Shown here piece after piece: positions 8,874-15,737 of a DNA stretch of 64,000 nucleotides. This DNA is from Paenibacillus crassostreae (GTDB lineage: Bacteria > Bacillota > Bacilli > Paenibacillales > Paenibacillaceae): assembly GCF_001857945.1 (NCBI RefSeq), contig NZ_CP017770.1, positions 496,001-560,000 on the forward strand, written 5' to 3'. The notes under the pieces are model-generated. The model did no database searches. It was not told the DNA's origin and was given only the letters and a program-made list of their open reading frames with translations. Each line of letters opens with the position of its first letter. The first letter of the stretch is position 1. A program made the translations under genes and the position numbers.

Positions 8874-10523
8874 TCAGTTACTCCATGTCCATTCTGTGAT
8901 ATTTCCGAACAATGCCCACTCATGGCCGTGCGAGTGAATCGGTTGTTTGCCGAGATCCAGCTTGTCATTAGCCAAGTACAGATGATCTACACGCAGTAAC
9001 CACACAATCGGAGCATCTCCTATACCGCTAAAGCCGGTTTCTCCGTCCCACTGGGCAAGTTTCCAATATTTATTAGCTTCTTCCTGTGATGAGGCTGTGA
9101 GCGCTAGATCCAAATACTCGTTCACCTTATCGTTATGGTAGTTGGACATATTATTAATACCTTTGTTACTAGCTTTGGAAGAATTCATCGTGTACAACTG
9201 ATAAGGATGATGCCTCCCACCACCCCATGCCACTGCTGCAGTCTTACCTTTCAGATAAATATCATCCCAGGTCGTGCCGATCGTATTGATCTTCATGCCT
9301 AGATCACGCGCCTGATCTGCCACAGCAAGAGAAAGATCACTGCGAAGTTGATCATTTGAGCTGAAAAACATATCAAATTCTGCGTTACGTCCGTCTTTTT
9401 CCACAATGCCATCTTGGTTCGAATCTACCCAACCGCCATCAGCGAGAATTTGTCTGGCAGTTTCAATGTTACCGTCTTCTACAACCGTTTCCTCATTAAA
9501 CCATGGCAAATCATCACACAGACAATAGGCCTTTTGTCCATGTCCATTCAACACAATATCTAGAAGTTCTTGGCGATTCAGACCTATATTAAGCGCTTGA
9601 CGAATGGCGAGATCACTGGTTACATCGTTGCCAGATTCAACTTCTTCCCCGTTTGTCATACTTGAGCCTCCGCTTGGCTGCGTAGGAAACATGATTCCAC
9701 GGGAGTCGATGCTCTCATATGTACGTAGCGTCATTCCCTCTACTCTTTGCTCAGCGAAAGTAGGTGGGACATAGACAATATCCGCTTCCCCGGACTTGGC
9801 TGCTGCCAGAGCAGCATCTTCATCTAATAGTAGGAAGGTCAATTTTTTGAACTGTGGCTCTGTGCCATACCAATATGGATTGTATTCCATAATTATTTGT
9901 TGACCATCATCGTACTGAACAACCTTGTAAGGACCCGAGCTAATCGGATTTTGAGAATATTGATCATTGTAGTGATCCTTGGGGACAATTCCAATCTCTG
10001 TTAGTTGACTTACAAAAGTCGAACGCGGTTCGTTAAGCGTAATAACAATGGTGTTGCCTTCAGTGACTTCAATCGTCTTCACGAAAGTTAGATCGAATTT
10101 AATGCCATCCTCCTTGAGCATTTCATATGTAAACTTCACATCATCCGCAGTGACCGGCTCACCGTTCGAGAATTTAGCATCATCACGCAATGGGAAAGTC
10201 CAATTCAGGCCATCCTCGCTGACTGTATACGATGTGGCAAGATCTCCAATAAAGTTAAGGTCTGAGTCGATAGCTAGCAGTGAACTGTGGGTCAGACGAA
10301 TTTGTGTCATTCCCCAGCCTTTCTTAGGATCGAACTGCCCACCATCCAGTTTTCCTATGGCAAGCACCAAATCCTCTTTTACAGGTATTGAACTCTGTGA
10401 GTCAAGTACATTTTCAGATTTCTGAGAACCCGTTCCACAACCTGCCAATAATATGAGTGACAACCCGAGTGTTATGATAGAAAAAGTCCTATTTTTGATA
10501 AATTTTGTTCTTTTGGCTTTCAT
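8874..10523 (-). CDS. Extracellular solute-binding lipoprotein, SBP family 5 (nickel/peptide/metallophore)
   Basis: A 549-residue lipoprotein with lipobox LLAGC (Cys near residue 29) and an SBP_bac_5 fold: SEDGLNWTFPLRDDAKFSNG, VTADDVKFTYE, SSGPYKV. The C-terminal half contains GGGRHHPYQLYTMNSS and GHEWALFGNITEW. These and the companion short ATPase point to the nickel/opine-metallophore branch (NikA/CntA-like) rather than a plain dipeptide binder. That is inference: no opine-synthesis genes (CntKLM type) are present here. It is the first gene of a five-gene operon, with a spaced inverted repeat about 95 bp upstream as possible operator. Confidence 0.85.
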   Translation of the reverse strand: MKAKRTKFIKNRTFSIITLGLSLILLAGCGTGSQKSENVLDSQSSIPVKEDLVLAIGKLDGGQFDPKKGWGMTQIRLTHSSLLAIDSDLNFIGDLATSYTVSEDGLNWTFPLRDDAKFSNGEPVTADDVKFTYEMLKEDGIKFDLTFVKTIEVTEGNTIVITLNEPRSTFVSQLTEIGIVPKDHYNDQYSQNPISSGPYKVVQYDDGQQIIMEYNPYWYGTEPQFKKLTFLLLDEDAALAAAKSGEADIVYVPPTFAEQRVEGMTLRTYESIDSRGIMFPTQPSGGSSMTNGEEVESGNDVTSDLAIRQALNIGLNRQELLDIVLNGHGQKAYCLCDDLPWFNEETVVEDGNIETARQILADGGWVDSNQDGIVEKDGRNAEFDMFFSSNDQLRSDLSLAVADQARDLGMKINTIGTTWDDIYLKGKTAAVAWGGGRHHPYQLYTMNSSKASNKGINNMSNYHNDKVNEYLDLALTASSQEEANKYWKLAQWDGETGFSGIGDAPIVWLLRVDHLYLANDKLDLGKQPIHSHGHEWALFGNITEWTWSN

Positions 10524-10617
10524 GCGAAACCTCCTATGTTATTAAATATCGAACTACCTTCATTCCATTGGCCTCTCTATTTTTATTTGTAATTTTTATG
10601 ATTAATTCCTCTACATT

Positions 10618-10650
10618 GTAAATATTACTATTAGAATTGTCAATATTTAC
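10618..10650. promoter_or_regulatory. Spaced inverted repeat upstream of importer operon
   Basis: GTAAATATT (10618-10626) and AATATTTAC (10642-10650) form a perfect 9+9 dyad separated by 15 bp, 95-127 bp upstream of the binding-protein start. Widely spaced half-sites are characteristic of tetrameric regulators such as NikR; it does not match the B. subtilis Fur or Zur boxes. Function is inferred. The following 10651-10932 shows no gene I can support. Confidence 0.4.
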
Positions 10651-10932
10651 TTTTTTTACATTTAGCTCACAATAAAAAAGCCTAACTCTATATAAGTTAA
10701 ACATTCAATAACCACTCAACATTTGACCAAAAGTCCAGAATTATTTAAACATATAAAATAGGTTTGGCGTCAGATCTTTCATTGATTCACACGAATATCC
10801 CATCGAACCTGTTATTTCTCATCGTCTGATAAAAGGTTTCATAAATCATTTATACACTCTCTTTATATCTTTATTAAACCAATGAACATAACCACAACGG
10901 TACATCAAAGGCTTTTTTTATTAGAGTTTGAC

Positions 10933-11085
10933 TCACGTTTTTTGAGCCTCCTCTTTTTTGACAAGCGCTGATACCGTAGTATCTTCATTTTGATGAATTC
11001 CTCGCTCACAAATCTTTCTTAGAACTGTATATGTAATGGATTTTTCCCAACCAAGCTTTTCAAGGATAGGTCTTACAATAATATA
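10933..11085 (-). pseudogene. BlaI/MecI/CopY-family repressor remnant
   Basis: A 50-codon open frame ends with TGA at 10935-10933. It reads LEKLGWEKSITYTVLRKIC then ERGIHQNEDTTVSALVKKEE. This is the winged-helix core of a penicillinase-repressor (BlaI) type protein: W-(S/K)..TVYTVLRKLCERG is the classical DNA-recognition stretch. The N-terminal helix and the C-terminal dimerisation helices are gone and there is no start codon. No blaR1 or beta-lactamase target is adjacent. Confidence 0.65.
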
Positions 11086-11144
11086 CTAAAATCATCCAAT
11101 GGATATGGTAGATATTCATGTGACTCCTTTAGCTGGATACCCTT

Positions 11145-11178
11145 GGAAAGAAAAAACACTAACGAGGGGTTAGTGTTT
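11145..11178 (-). terminator. Rho-independent terminator
   Basis: AAACACTAAC (11154-11163) pairs with GTTAGTGTTT (11169-11178) around a 5-base loop. On the minus strand it is followed by TTTTTTCTTT. It would end transcripts coming from the DUF4871-like lipoprotein gene. Confidence 0.8.
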
Positions 11179-11221
11179 CTGGTGGTATTAACCAGTAGTA
11201 TATTAGGGATAGTATGTTGCT

Positions 11222-11252
11222 TTATTGAACTAACGGGTCCCGTTAGCACAAC
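11222..11252. repeat. CCCGTTAGC repeat, copy A
   Basis: Single box starting TTATTGAACTAACGGG and followed by TCCCGTTAGCACAACG. Its centre CTAACGGG-T-CCCGTTAG is a perfect 8+8 palindrome. It ends 2 bp from the stop codon of the lipoprotein gene to its right. Confidence 0.8.
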
Positions 11253-11254
11253 GC

Positions 11255-11650
11255 TCATTTCACCTCAACAGTAATGCTCTCGAACATGTTGGCTTCTAAA
11301 TAAGCATCCAGTTGCCAAACCCCAGGCTGGGGCAGTTCCATGGAAGATGGTACATGACCATCCGCGCCATTATTAGGACCTCCAATAGGAGTAGGATTAT
11401 CCAGCGGTAAAGGGTTAATTTTTTTGCCAGTTTTCGTGTTGACAGCTTCAACTCTAAAGTTCCCGCTCAATTCTTCTTTTGTTCCCCAAAAATGCCACAT
11501 GTGCTTGTTTGGCTTCCCTGCAACGAATTCGGGTCCTAAAATTCCGATCCTCCCTTCGATTCCCTGCATCTCGAGTCCCTCGCTTGTGAAAGTCGGACTG
11601 ATTTCCACGGAGGTATTCGCAGCTTTAGTACAACCGCTGAAAATCAACAA
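11255..11650 (-). CDS. DUF4871-like lipoprotein, 5' end truncated by repeat
   Basis: The readable frame gives about 131 residues with KKHMWHFWG-type region (NKHMWHFWGTKEELSG), KTGKKINPLP and GGPNNGADGHVPSSM, the pattern of YhfM/DUF4871 lipoproteins. The hydrophobic signal stretch ILIAVLLIFSGC is present, but no ATG or GTG precedes it. The frame is closed by a TAA in the sequence of repeat copy B, 20-30 bp upstream, and only TTG codons at 11650/11647 could start it inside the signal peptide. The 5' end has therefore been lost or replaced. Outer-surface anchoring is expected only if some start is used. Function of the family is unknown. Confidence 0.65.
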   Translation of the reverse strand: MLIFSGCTKAANTSVEISPTFTSEGLEMQGIEGRIGILGPEFVAGKPNKHMWHFWGTKEELSGNFRVEAVNTKTGKKINPLPLDNPTPIGGPNNGADGHVPSSMELPQPGVWQLDAYLEANMFESITVEVK

Positions 11651-11669
11651 AACAGCTATTAATATACAA

Positions 11670-11690
11670 GTGTCCCGTTAGCGTAACGAA
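11670..11690. repeat. CCCGTTAGC repeat, copy B
   Basis: Box GTGTCCCGTTAGCGTAACGA lies immediately 5' of the truncated lipoprotein signal peptide. Its left half is degenerate. It supplies the in-frame TAA that closes the lipoprotein frame. Confidence 0.75.
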
Positions 11691-11764
11691 CAAGCATGTC
11701 ATTCTGGTTAAGCTCATCCTCTGAATAAGATAATGAACGTATCTAATAATGCTTTTGAATACAC

Positions 11765-12223
11765 TTATATCCACGTTTGAAACGATTTATTGACCATCTT
11801 TACATTGTTCATTTTTGCCCAACTCTTTAAATCCGAGATACCTCTATCCTCATCCTTTGAATATCTAAATGCCATACCCAATGGGACGATCTTCCTCCTG
11901 TAAGGTAATATCCCAATAACAGGCCTAAAGTACCCCTTAGTCATTATCACTTTAATATCCCTTGAATTAATTATATTTCCATTTAATATGATTTGCTCAT
12001 TGGATAGGCATAACTCCGTTGGTTTCTTAAAAAATGTTCTGAACAATGCGAGTAACAGTACAACTAAACCCATAAGAACCGCTGTTATCGAAGCGTAGAA
12101 CACACCCCTCTGATCCCATAATCTCAATACAAGAATAGATTGACTCGATATAATAGCTATCATGCCTATAATGGTTCCAATCCTTGGTGGACTCTTAACT
12201 GGATGCTTTATTTCCCTCAACAT
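11765..12223 (-). CDS. Small membrane protein with PH-like C-terminus
   Basis: A 152-residue protein with two N-terminal membrane spans (about residues 16-35 and 42-62), then a soluble part. The stretch ELCLSNEQIILNGNIINSRDI followed by an alternating beta pattern resembles bacterial PH (bPH) domains found after two spans in YdbS-like proteins; the match is tentative. The ATG at 12223 is preceded by a run of 14 G residues two bases upstream, which would serve as an unusual ribosome binding site. Repeat copies lie on both sides (B and C). Function unknown. Confidence 0.65.
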   Translation of the reverse strand: MLREIKHPVKSPPRIGTIIGMIAIISSQSILVLRLWDQRGVFYASITAVLMGLVVLLLALFRTFFKKPTELCLSNEQIILNGNIINSRDIKVIMTKGYFRPVIGILPYRRKIVPLGMAFRYSKDEDRGISDLKSWAKMNNVKMVNKSFQTWI

Positions 12224-12225
12224 TG

Positions 12226-12239
12226 CCCCCCCCCCCCCC
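12226..12239 (-). promoter_or_regulatory. G14 homopolymer as ribosome binding site
   Basis: Fourteen consecutive G residues (C on the plus strand) end two bases before the ATG of the PH-like membrane protein and replace a normal GGAGG. Slippage in such a tract could vary expression. A sequencing or assembly length error is also possible. Confidence 0.5.
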
Positions 12240-12272
12240 GTTCAAATCCCTTTCCTTAGAATACCACATATT

Positions 12273-12371
12273 GGAACTATTCTGCTCGTTAGCGTAATGA
12301 AAAAGCAGCCGATCGTCTGACCGGCTGCCATCGTGTCTTGATTGAACTATCGTACCCCGTTAGCACAATAA
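12273..12371. repeat. CCCGTTAGC repeat, copy C (box-hairpin-box)
   Basis: Left box GGAACTATTCTGCTCGTTAG (then CGTAATGA), hairpin GCAGCCG/CGGCTGC (12305-12311, 12322-12328), right box ATTGAACTATCGTACCCCGT (then TAGCACAAT). The right box ends 1-2 bp from the stop codon of the next gene. Confidence 0.8.
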
Positions 12372-12372
12372 T

Positions 12373-12822
12373 TTAGGGGTTTATATTATTCTCACTTACA
12401 TGTGTAACAACGAATCCTGAATCGTAATTGTGACGGAATGTGATTTGATAATTTTCTGTTTTCTTATCTACCACGTTATTAATAACTTCATGTACACTCG
12501 CTAAAACATCTAATTCGTAAAATCCCCCCTTAACCTCTCTCATATCGGTTACTTGAAATGGGTCAAAGTAATAAACATATTCTTTCCCTGTCTTTAAGTA
12601 TTTCTTTTCTTGGAGTACCCATAGTGTCCTCCGTTGCAATTCAGTTGTTAACATTCGTTCCAATCGTTCTTCCCTTGTTTGTGGGGATCCCCATAAAGCA
12701 ATCCATTTAATTGCATCTTTTCCTTTAGTCATTTCATCATGTGGTTGAGCAACACTTGCTGACTGAATGGATAGTATTGCCCCAATGGAAAGGACTATAG
12801 TAGATATCAATTTATGATTCAC
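12373..12822 (-). CDS. Secreted protein of unknown function
   Basis: A 149-residue protein with a clear signal peptide (NHKLISTIVLSIGAILSIQS, then ASVAQ), cleaved probably after ASVA. The mature part is about 125 residues, charged, ending in TFRHNYDSGFVVTHVSENN. GTG 12822 is preferred over GTG 12834, since GGGTGGGTGAT lies just upstream of the former. I do not recognise the family with confidence; the last third slightly recalls DUF3888 proteins. It lies exactly between repeat copies C and D. Confidence 0.65.
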   Translation of the reverse strand: MNHKLISTIVLSIGAILSIQSASVAQPHDEMTKGKDAIKWIALWGSPQTREERLERMLTTELQRRTLWVLQEKKYLKTGKEYVYYFDPFQVTDMREVKGGFYELDVLASVHEVINNVVDKKTENYQITFRHNYDSGFVVTHVSENNINP

Positions 12823-12884
12823 ATTATCACCCACCCATAGATTCCCTCATTTGGCTAGGTTTTATGTGCCAAGAAAATGTTCTG

Positions 12885-12966
12885 TTAAACTGCCCGTTAG
12901 CTGAACAAAGGGCTACCTCACGGCAGCCCTTTCATTATTGAACTATAGTGTCCCGTTAGCTGAACA
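12885..12966. repeat. CCCGTTAGC repeat, copy D (box-hairpin-box)
   Basis: The best-preserved copy. Left box TTAAACTGCCCGTTAGCTGA; hairpin AAAGGGCTACC/GGCAGCCCTTT (12907-12917, 12922-12932) with one A-C mismatch; right box ATTATTGAACTATAGTGTCC (then CGTTAGCTGAACA). The right box ends one base from the stop codon of the next lipoprotein gene. Confidence 0.85.
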
Positions 12967-12967
12967 A

Positions 12968-13432
12968 TTACATCTTCTTTGGCTCTTCCTTCGTGTTTTC
13001 CAGTTCAACAGACAGAAACCCTGACATCATCCCACCGTTTTTAGTGCTGAGGGCAACCCAGTGAGTGCCCGTTGCCCAAGGTTGCGTTCCATTTACAGCC
13101 TTTTGAGCACCAGGAGCCACCTCGAAGAACATTTTTTCCGTTCCCGTAATTGTGTCTTGAGTAACTCGGACCCTCAGGGTTTCAGATGATGTATTGTGAA
13201 CCCGAACTTTTACCCATCCGAAATGGGCTGGAATATTTAAATCTTTATTAAAACTAGGCCCAGAAATTGGAAAATGAACAATCTCGTTATCATCCACGAT
13301 AAATGCAGCGGACTCACCTGAAGGAAGTAACTCAGGAGCATCTTGAATAACATTTTTTTGGGTAACTGTACTCGCGCAACCTGTGACAACAGTAATAAAT
13401 GCTAGGAGTAAAACAACCATTCGAAATTTCAT
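12968..13432 (-). CDS. Lipoprotein of unknown function
   Basis: A 154-residue lipoprotein with signal sequence MKFRMVVLLLAFITVVTGC; the lipobox is VTGC with Cys at 19. The mature part has beta-rich stretches (FGWVKVRVHNTSSETLRVRV) and a Gly-rich FEVAPGAQKAVNG region, resembling a small adhesive or Ig-like fold, but no family is recognised. It is anchored on the outer face of the membrane. Repeat D abuts its stop codon, and a degenerate copy (E) lies about 110 bp upstream. Confidence 0.75.
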   Translation of the reverse strand: MKFRMVVLLLAFITVVTGCASTVTQKNVIQDAPELLPSGESAAFIVDDNEIVHFPISGPSFNKDLNIPAHFGWVKVRVHNTSSETLRVRVTQDTITGTEKMFFEVAPGAQKAVNGTQPWATGTHWVALSTKNGGMMSGFLSVELENTKEEPKKM

Positions 13433-13544
13433 TTCATATTCCCCTTTTCTTAGATGCTACATTGGGGTTAGACGTTCTGTTTGTTCTATTGTTACGGTTT
13501 ACCTGTTTGGGAAATAGAGGGAACTCTCCTAGCTGTTAAGCAAT

Positions 13545-13584
13545 CCTGCCCCGTAGCCATACATGCAGCCCAAGAGCGGGCTGC
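13545..13584. repeat. CCCGTTAGC repeat, degenerate copy E
   Basis: CTGCCCCGTAGCCATACATG resembles the left box, followed directly by hairpin GCAGCCC/GGGCTGC (13565-13571, 13578-13584). No right box is recognisable. Confidence 0.45.
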
Positions 13585-13830
13585 ACCACAGAGGATGAAA
13601 ATGGATACCTCAGTCTATACTGTTTGTACGGCTGGCGAAGAAGGTCGATAAGCTATGGTGCCATAGAGCCCAACCGTTAGTCTGACTCCGACCACCACGG
13701 TGCATCACAGATTGTCGCACCCTATATGGGTAGCACTCATGGGAGATTAATCCTTTTTTGGTTGTTGCACCAGCCTTGCCTTTTTGTTTGTTATCTATGA
13801 TGTTTTTTGTGCTTAAAAGATCTAACAATC
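13585..13830. other. Non-coding GC-richer stretch, possible IS110-type end remnant
   Basis: No credible protein is encoded here. The text GGATACCTCAGTCTATACTG and, on the other strand, GACAATCTGTGATGCACCG with GGTTGGGCTCTATGGCACC resembles the structured non-coding ends of IS110-family elements, but no transposase frame is left. The identification is from memory of such ends and is weak. The rest of 13831-14066 shows only a short open frame (YAHSERLPMHGYPVLKK) that I cannot place. Confidence 0.25.
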
Positions 13831-14066
13831 TTTATATGATTACTCAAGAGGCTCAGCCTTTTTTTAAAAAGTGTTATTCTGGGTTTGCTTTATTATGCTC
13901 TTTTTCAGGTTTAGAGCTAATTTAATTTTCATGGGAGCTTAATGACGAATCTAATACCTTATTTCATCTGAGAGCTGAATTCTCTTACTTCTTCAACACC
14001 GGATAACCGTGCATTGGTAGCCTTTCCGAGTGGGCATAGATGTTGATGGCCTATTCCTCCATCTGC

Positions 14067-14969
14067 TTATTCCCCAAAAGCGAACACCAACTTAAACTCC
14101 CCATTCACAAGAACGGCTTCAATGCTCCCCTTCTGTTTCTCTACCAATTGCTTCACGATGGATAGACCGAGTCCAAGCTGGCCGTTTGCTCTGGAGGGAT
14201 CACTGGTATACGTTCGTTCGAATAGCTTGGGAAGATCCTGTGCATGAATTTGATCGGTATCATTTGCGAAGATAATCATCACTTTGTGATCCTGTTCGAA
14301 TAGAGAGATCGTAAGCTGGCTTTTGGCATAACGGAGAACGTTCTGCAATACATTTGAAAATATTCGAATCATTGCTTTTTCATCCAACCAAAGGGTTCGC
14401 ACCGTTTCATCCAAGTTCAACTCAACTGCAATGTTCTTCCGCTCCAAATCGTTGTGAAATGCAAGAATCACTTCACTTAGTAAGCTGTAGAGATAGATGG
14501 ATTGTAACTCTAAGGGGTAGTCTCCGGATTCCAAACTTGATAATTCATAGAACGATTCTACCATGTTGTTCATTACAGCCATTTTATGTAGGATAGTATC
14601 CAGAATCTCATGACGCTCCGCTTCCGGGACTGATGGGTCTTTAAGTAAATTCGCATAACCCTGCATGGAAGTCAGAGGTGTCCGTAAATCATGAGAGATG
14701 TTGGCGATTTCTTGTTTGATTATACGTTCTCTGGATAAGTGGCTTACCTGTTCCTTTTTGCGCTGTTCGAGTTGCTGGTTGATCGCAACTACTAGTTGTT
14801 CCATTTCACGTCCTGGAAGTGGCATCTTAACGTCGATGTTATGAGTGGGGTGATTGTCAATATCCATAAGTTGCTTTCGTACTTTGGTAATGCTTTGACG
14901 CTGCAGTAGGTAGGGAATAAGAAACACAGCAGCGAACAATGTAGCAGAAATAACGAGAGTTTGTTGCAT
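14067..14969 (-). CDS. Sensor histidine kinase
   Basis: A 300-residue membrane kinase with a single N-terminal hydrophobic segment (about residues 2-23) and no extracellular sensor domain. The H-box NISHDLRTPLTSMQGYANLL has the phospho-acceptor His near residue 94; the N-box and G-boxes follow (NVLQNVLRYAKSQL, LGLGLSIVKQLVEKQKG). This minimal architecture is typical of kinases that sense through a partner ABC transporter in antibiotic-peptide responses. It is the last gene of a four-gene operon: regulator, ATPase, permease, kinase. AAGGAGG precedes the ATG. Confidence 0.9.
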   Translation of the reverse strand: MQQTLVISATLFAAVFLIPYLLQRQSITKVRKQLMDIDNHPTHNIDVKMPLPGREMEQLVVAINQQLEQRKKEQVSHLSRERIIKQEIANISHDLRTPLTSMQGYANLLKDPSVPEAERHEILDTILHKMAVMNNMVESFYELSSLESGDYPLELQSIYLYSLLSEVILAFHNDLERKNIAVELNLDETVRTLWLDEKAMIRIFSNVLQNVLRYAKSQLTISLFEQDHKVMIIFANDTDQIHAQDLPKLFERTYTSDPSRANGQLGLGLSIVKQLVEKQKGSIEAVLVNGEFKLVFAFGE

Positions 14970-14999
14970 GTTTCTTATTCCTCCTTAGCTTGATAATGA

Positions 15000-15737
15000 T
15001 CAGAACTCTTGTTTTTTGAACAGGTGTAATCCCAGCACATAAAAGACCAGCGTGTAGATTCCCCCAACCGCCCATGGCTCCCAAGCGGCATAAGATACCT
15101 CACCATGAGCATTGAATAGATAATACATAGGTTGATGTTTAAATACCCACGGTGCCCATGTCAATCGACCTTGCAGGTTTCCTAGCACATAATAGGGAAG
15201 AAAGTAGATAAGCAGGCATGCGATAACAAGATGTGAGCTCTTTCTCATCATGGATGCCAAGCAGAAATATGTGGTTACACCAGCGATCATGATGGGCAAC
15301 AGATTAATTAATATCGCCATATAATCTAATAATGCATTCTCATCATTCCTATTTAATAGGGTAGATCCTAGCAGAATGGAAATACCAACTAACACCAGAG
15401 AGAACACCATAAATCCAGCTAACGTTACGAGCAGTTTTCCGGTATAGATGGTTTGCCTGCTGTAGCCGTAAGCTAGTGTATTCTTAAGCACATTACGGTC
15501 TTCTCCCATTAGAATAACAGGAAAAATGAAGAGTAAGACGAATACAAGCCCCATCATGCCGAGGACGTTACTGTAAAGGAATCTTTCATTTGCATATGGG
15601 AAACTAGGGTCAATCTGATCGAATATCCCCAATATGATTGTGGCAGCAAACATGAGCAGGATGTATATCAATCCCGTGAAATAATAACTTCTGGTACGTA
15701 TCCAACGATACTGCTCACCTTTCAAGACATTAAGCAT
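15000..15737 (-). CDS. ABC exporter permease of two-component operon
   Basis: A 245-residue permease with about six membrane spans, resembling BcrB/LanE-type self-immunity or ABC-2 permeases. ATG 15737 follows GGAGGTGAACGA; an in-frame TTG (15752) lies upstream of that site and is rejected. The start overlaps the ATPase stop by 8 bp. With the ATPase it probably exports or displaces a membrane-active peptide or drug, with the paired kinase and regulator setting its level; substrate unknown. Confidence 0.85.
   Translation of the reverse strand: MLNVLKGEQYRWIRTRSYYFTGLIYILLMFAATIILGIFDQIDPSFPYANERFLYSNVLGMMGLVFVLLFIFPVILMGEDRNVLKNTLAYGYSRQTIYTGKLLVTLAGFMVFSLVLVGISILLGSTLLNRNDENALLDYMAILINLLPIMIAGVTTYFCLASMMRKSSHLVIACLLIYFLPYYVLGNLQGRLTWAPWVFKHQPMYYLFNAHGEVSYAAWEPWAVGGIYTLVFYVLGLHLFKKQEF

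Noticed and set aside
10618-10650. Fur or Zur box upstream of the importer
   Set aside because: The dyad has a 15-bp spacer and does not match GATAATGATTATC or TCGTAATNATTACGA consensus forms.
11073-11258. 61-codon frame running through the 11.15-kb terminator
   Set aside because: It covers a terminator and repeat copy A; no family or ribosome binding site.
13610-13828. 72-codon minus-strand frame
   Set aside because: No family, no ribosome binding site; it lies in a stretch better read as non-coding IS remnant.
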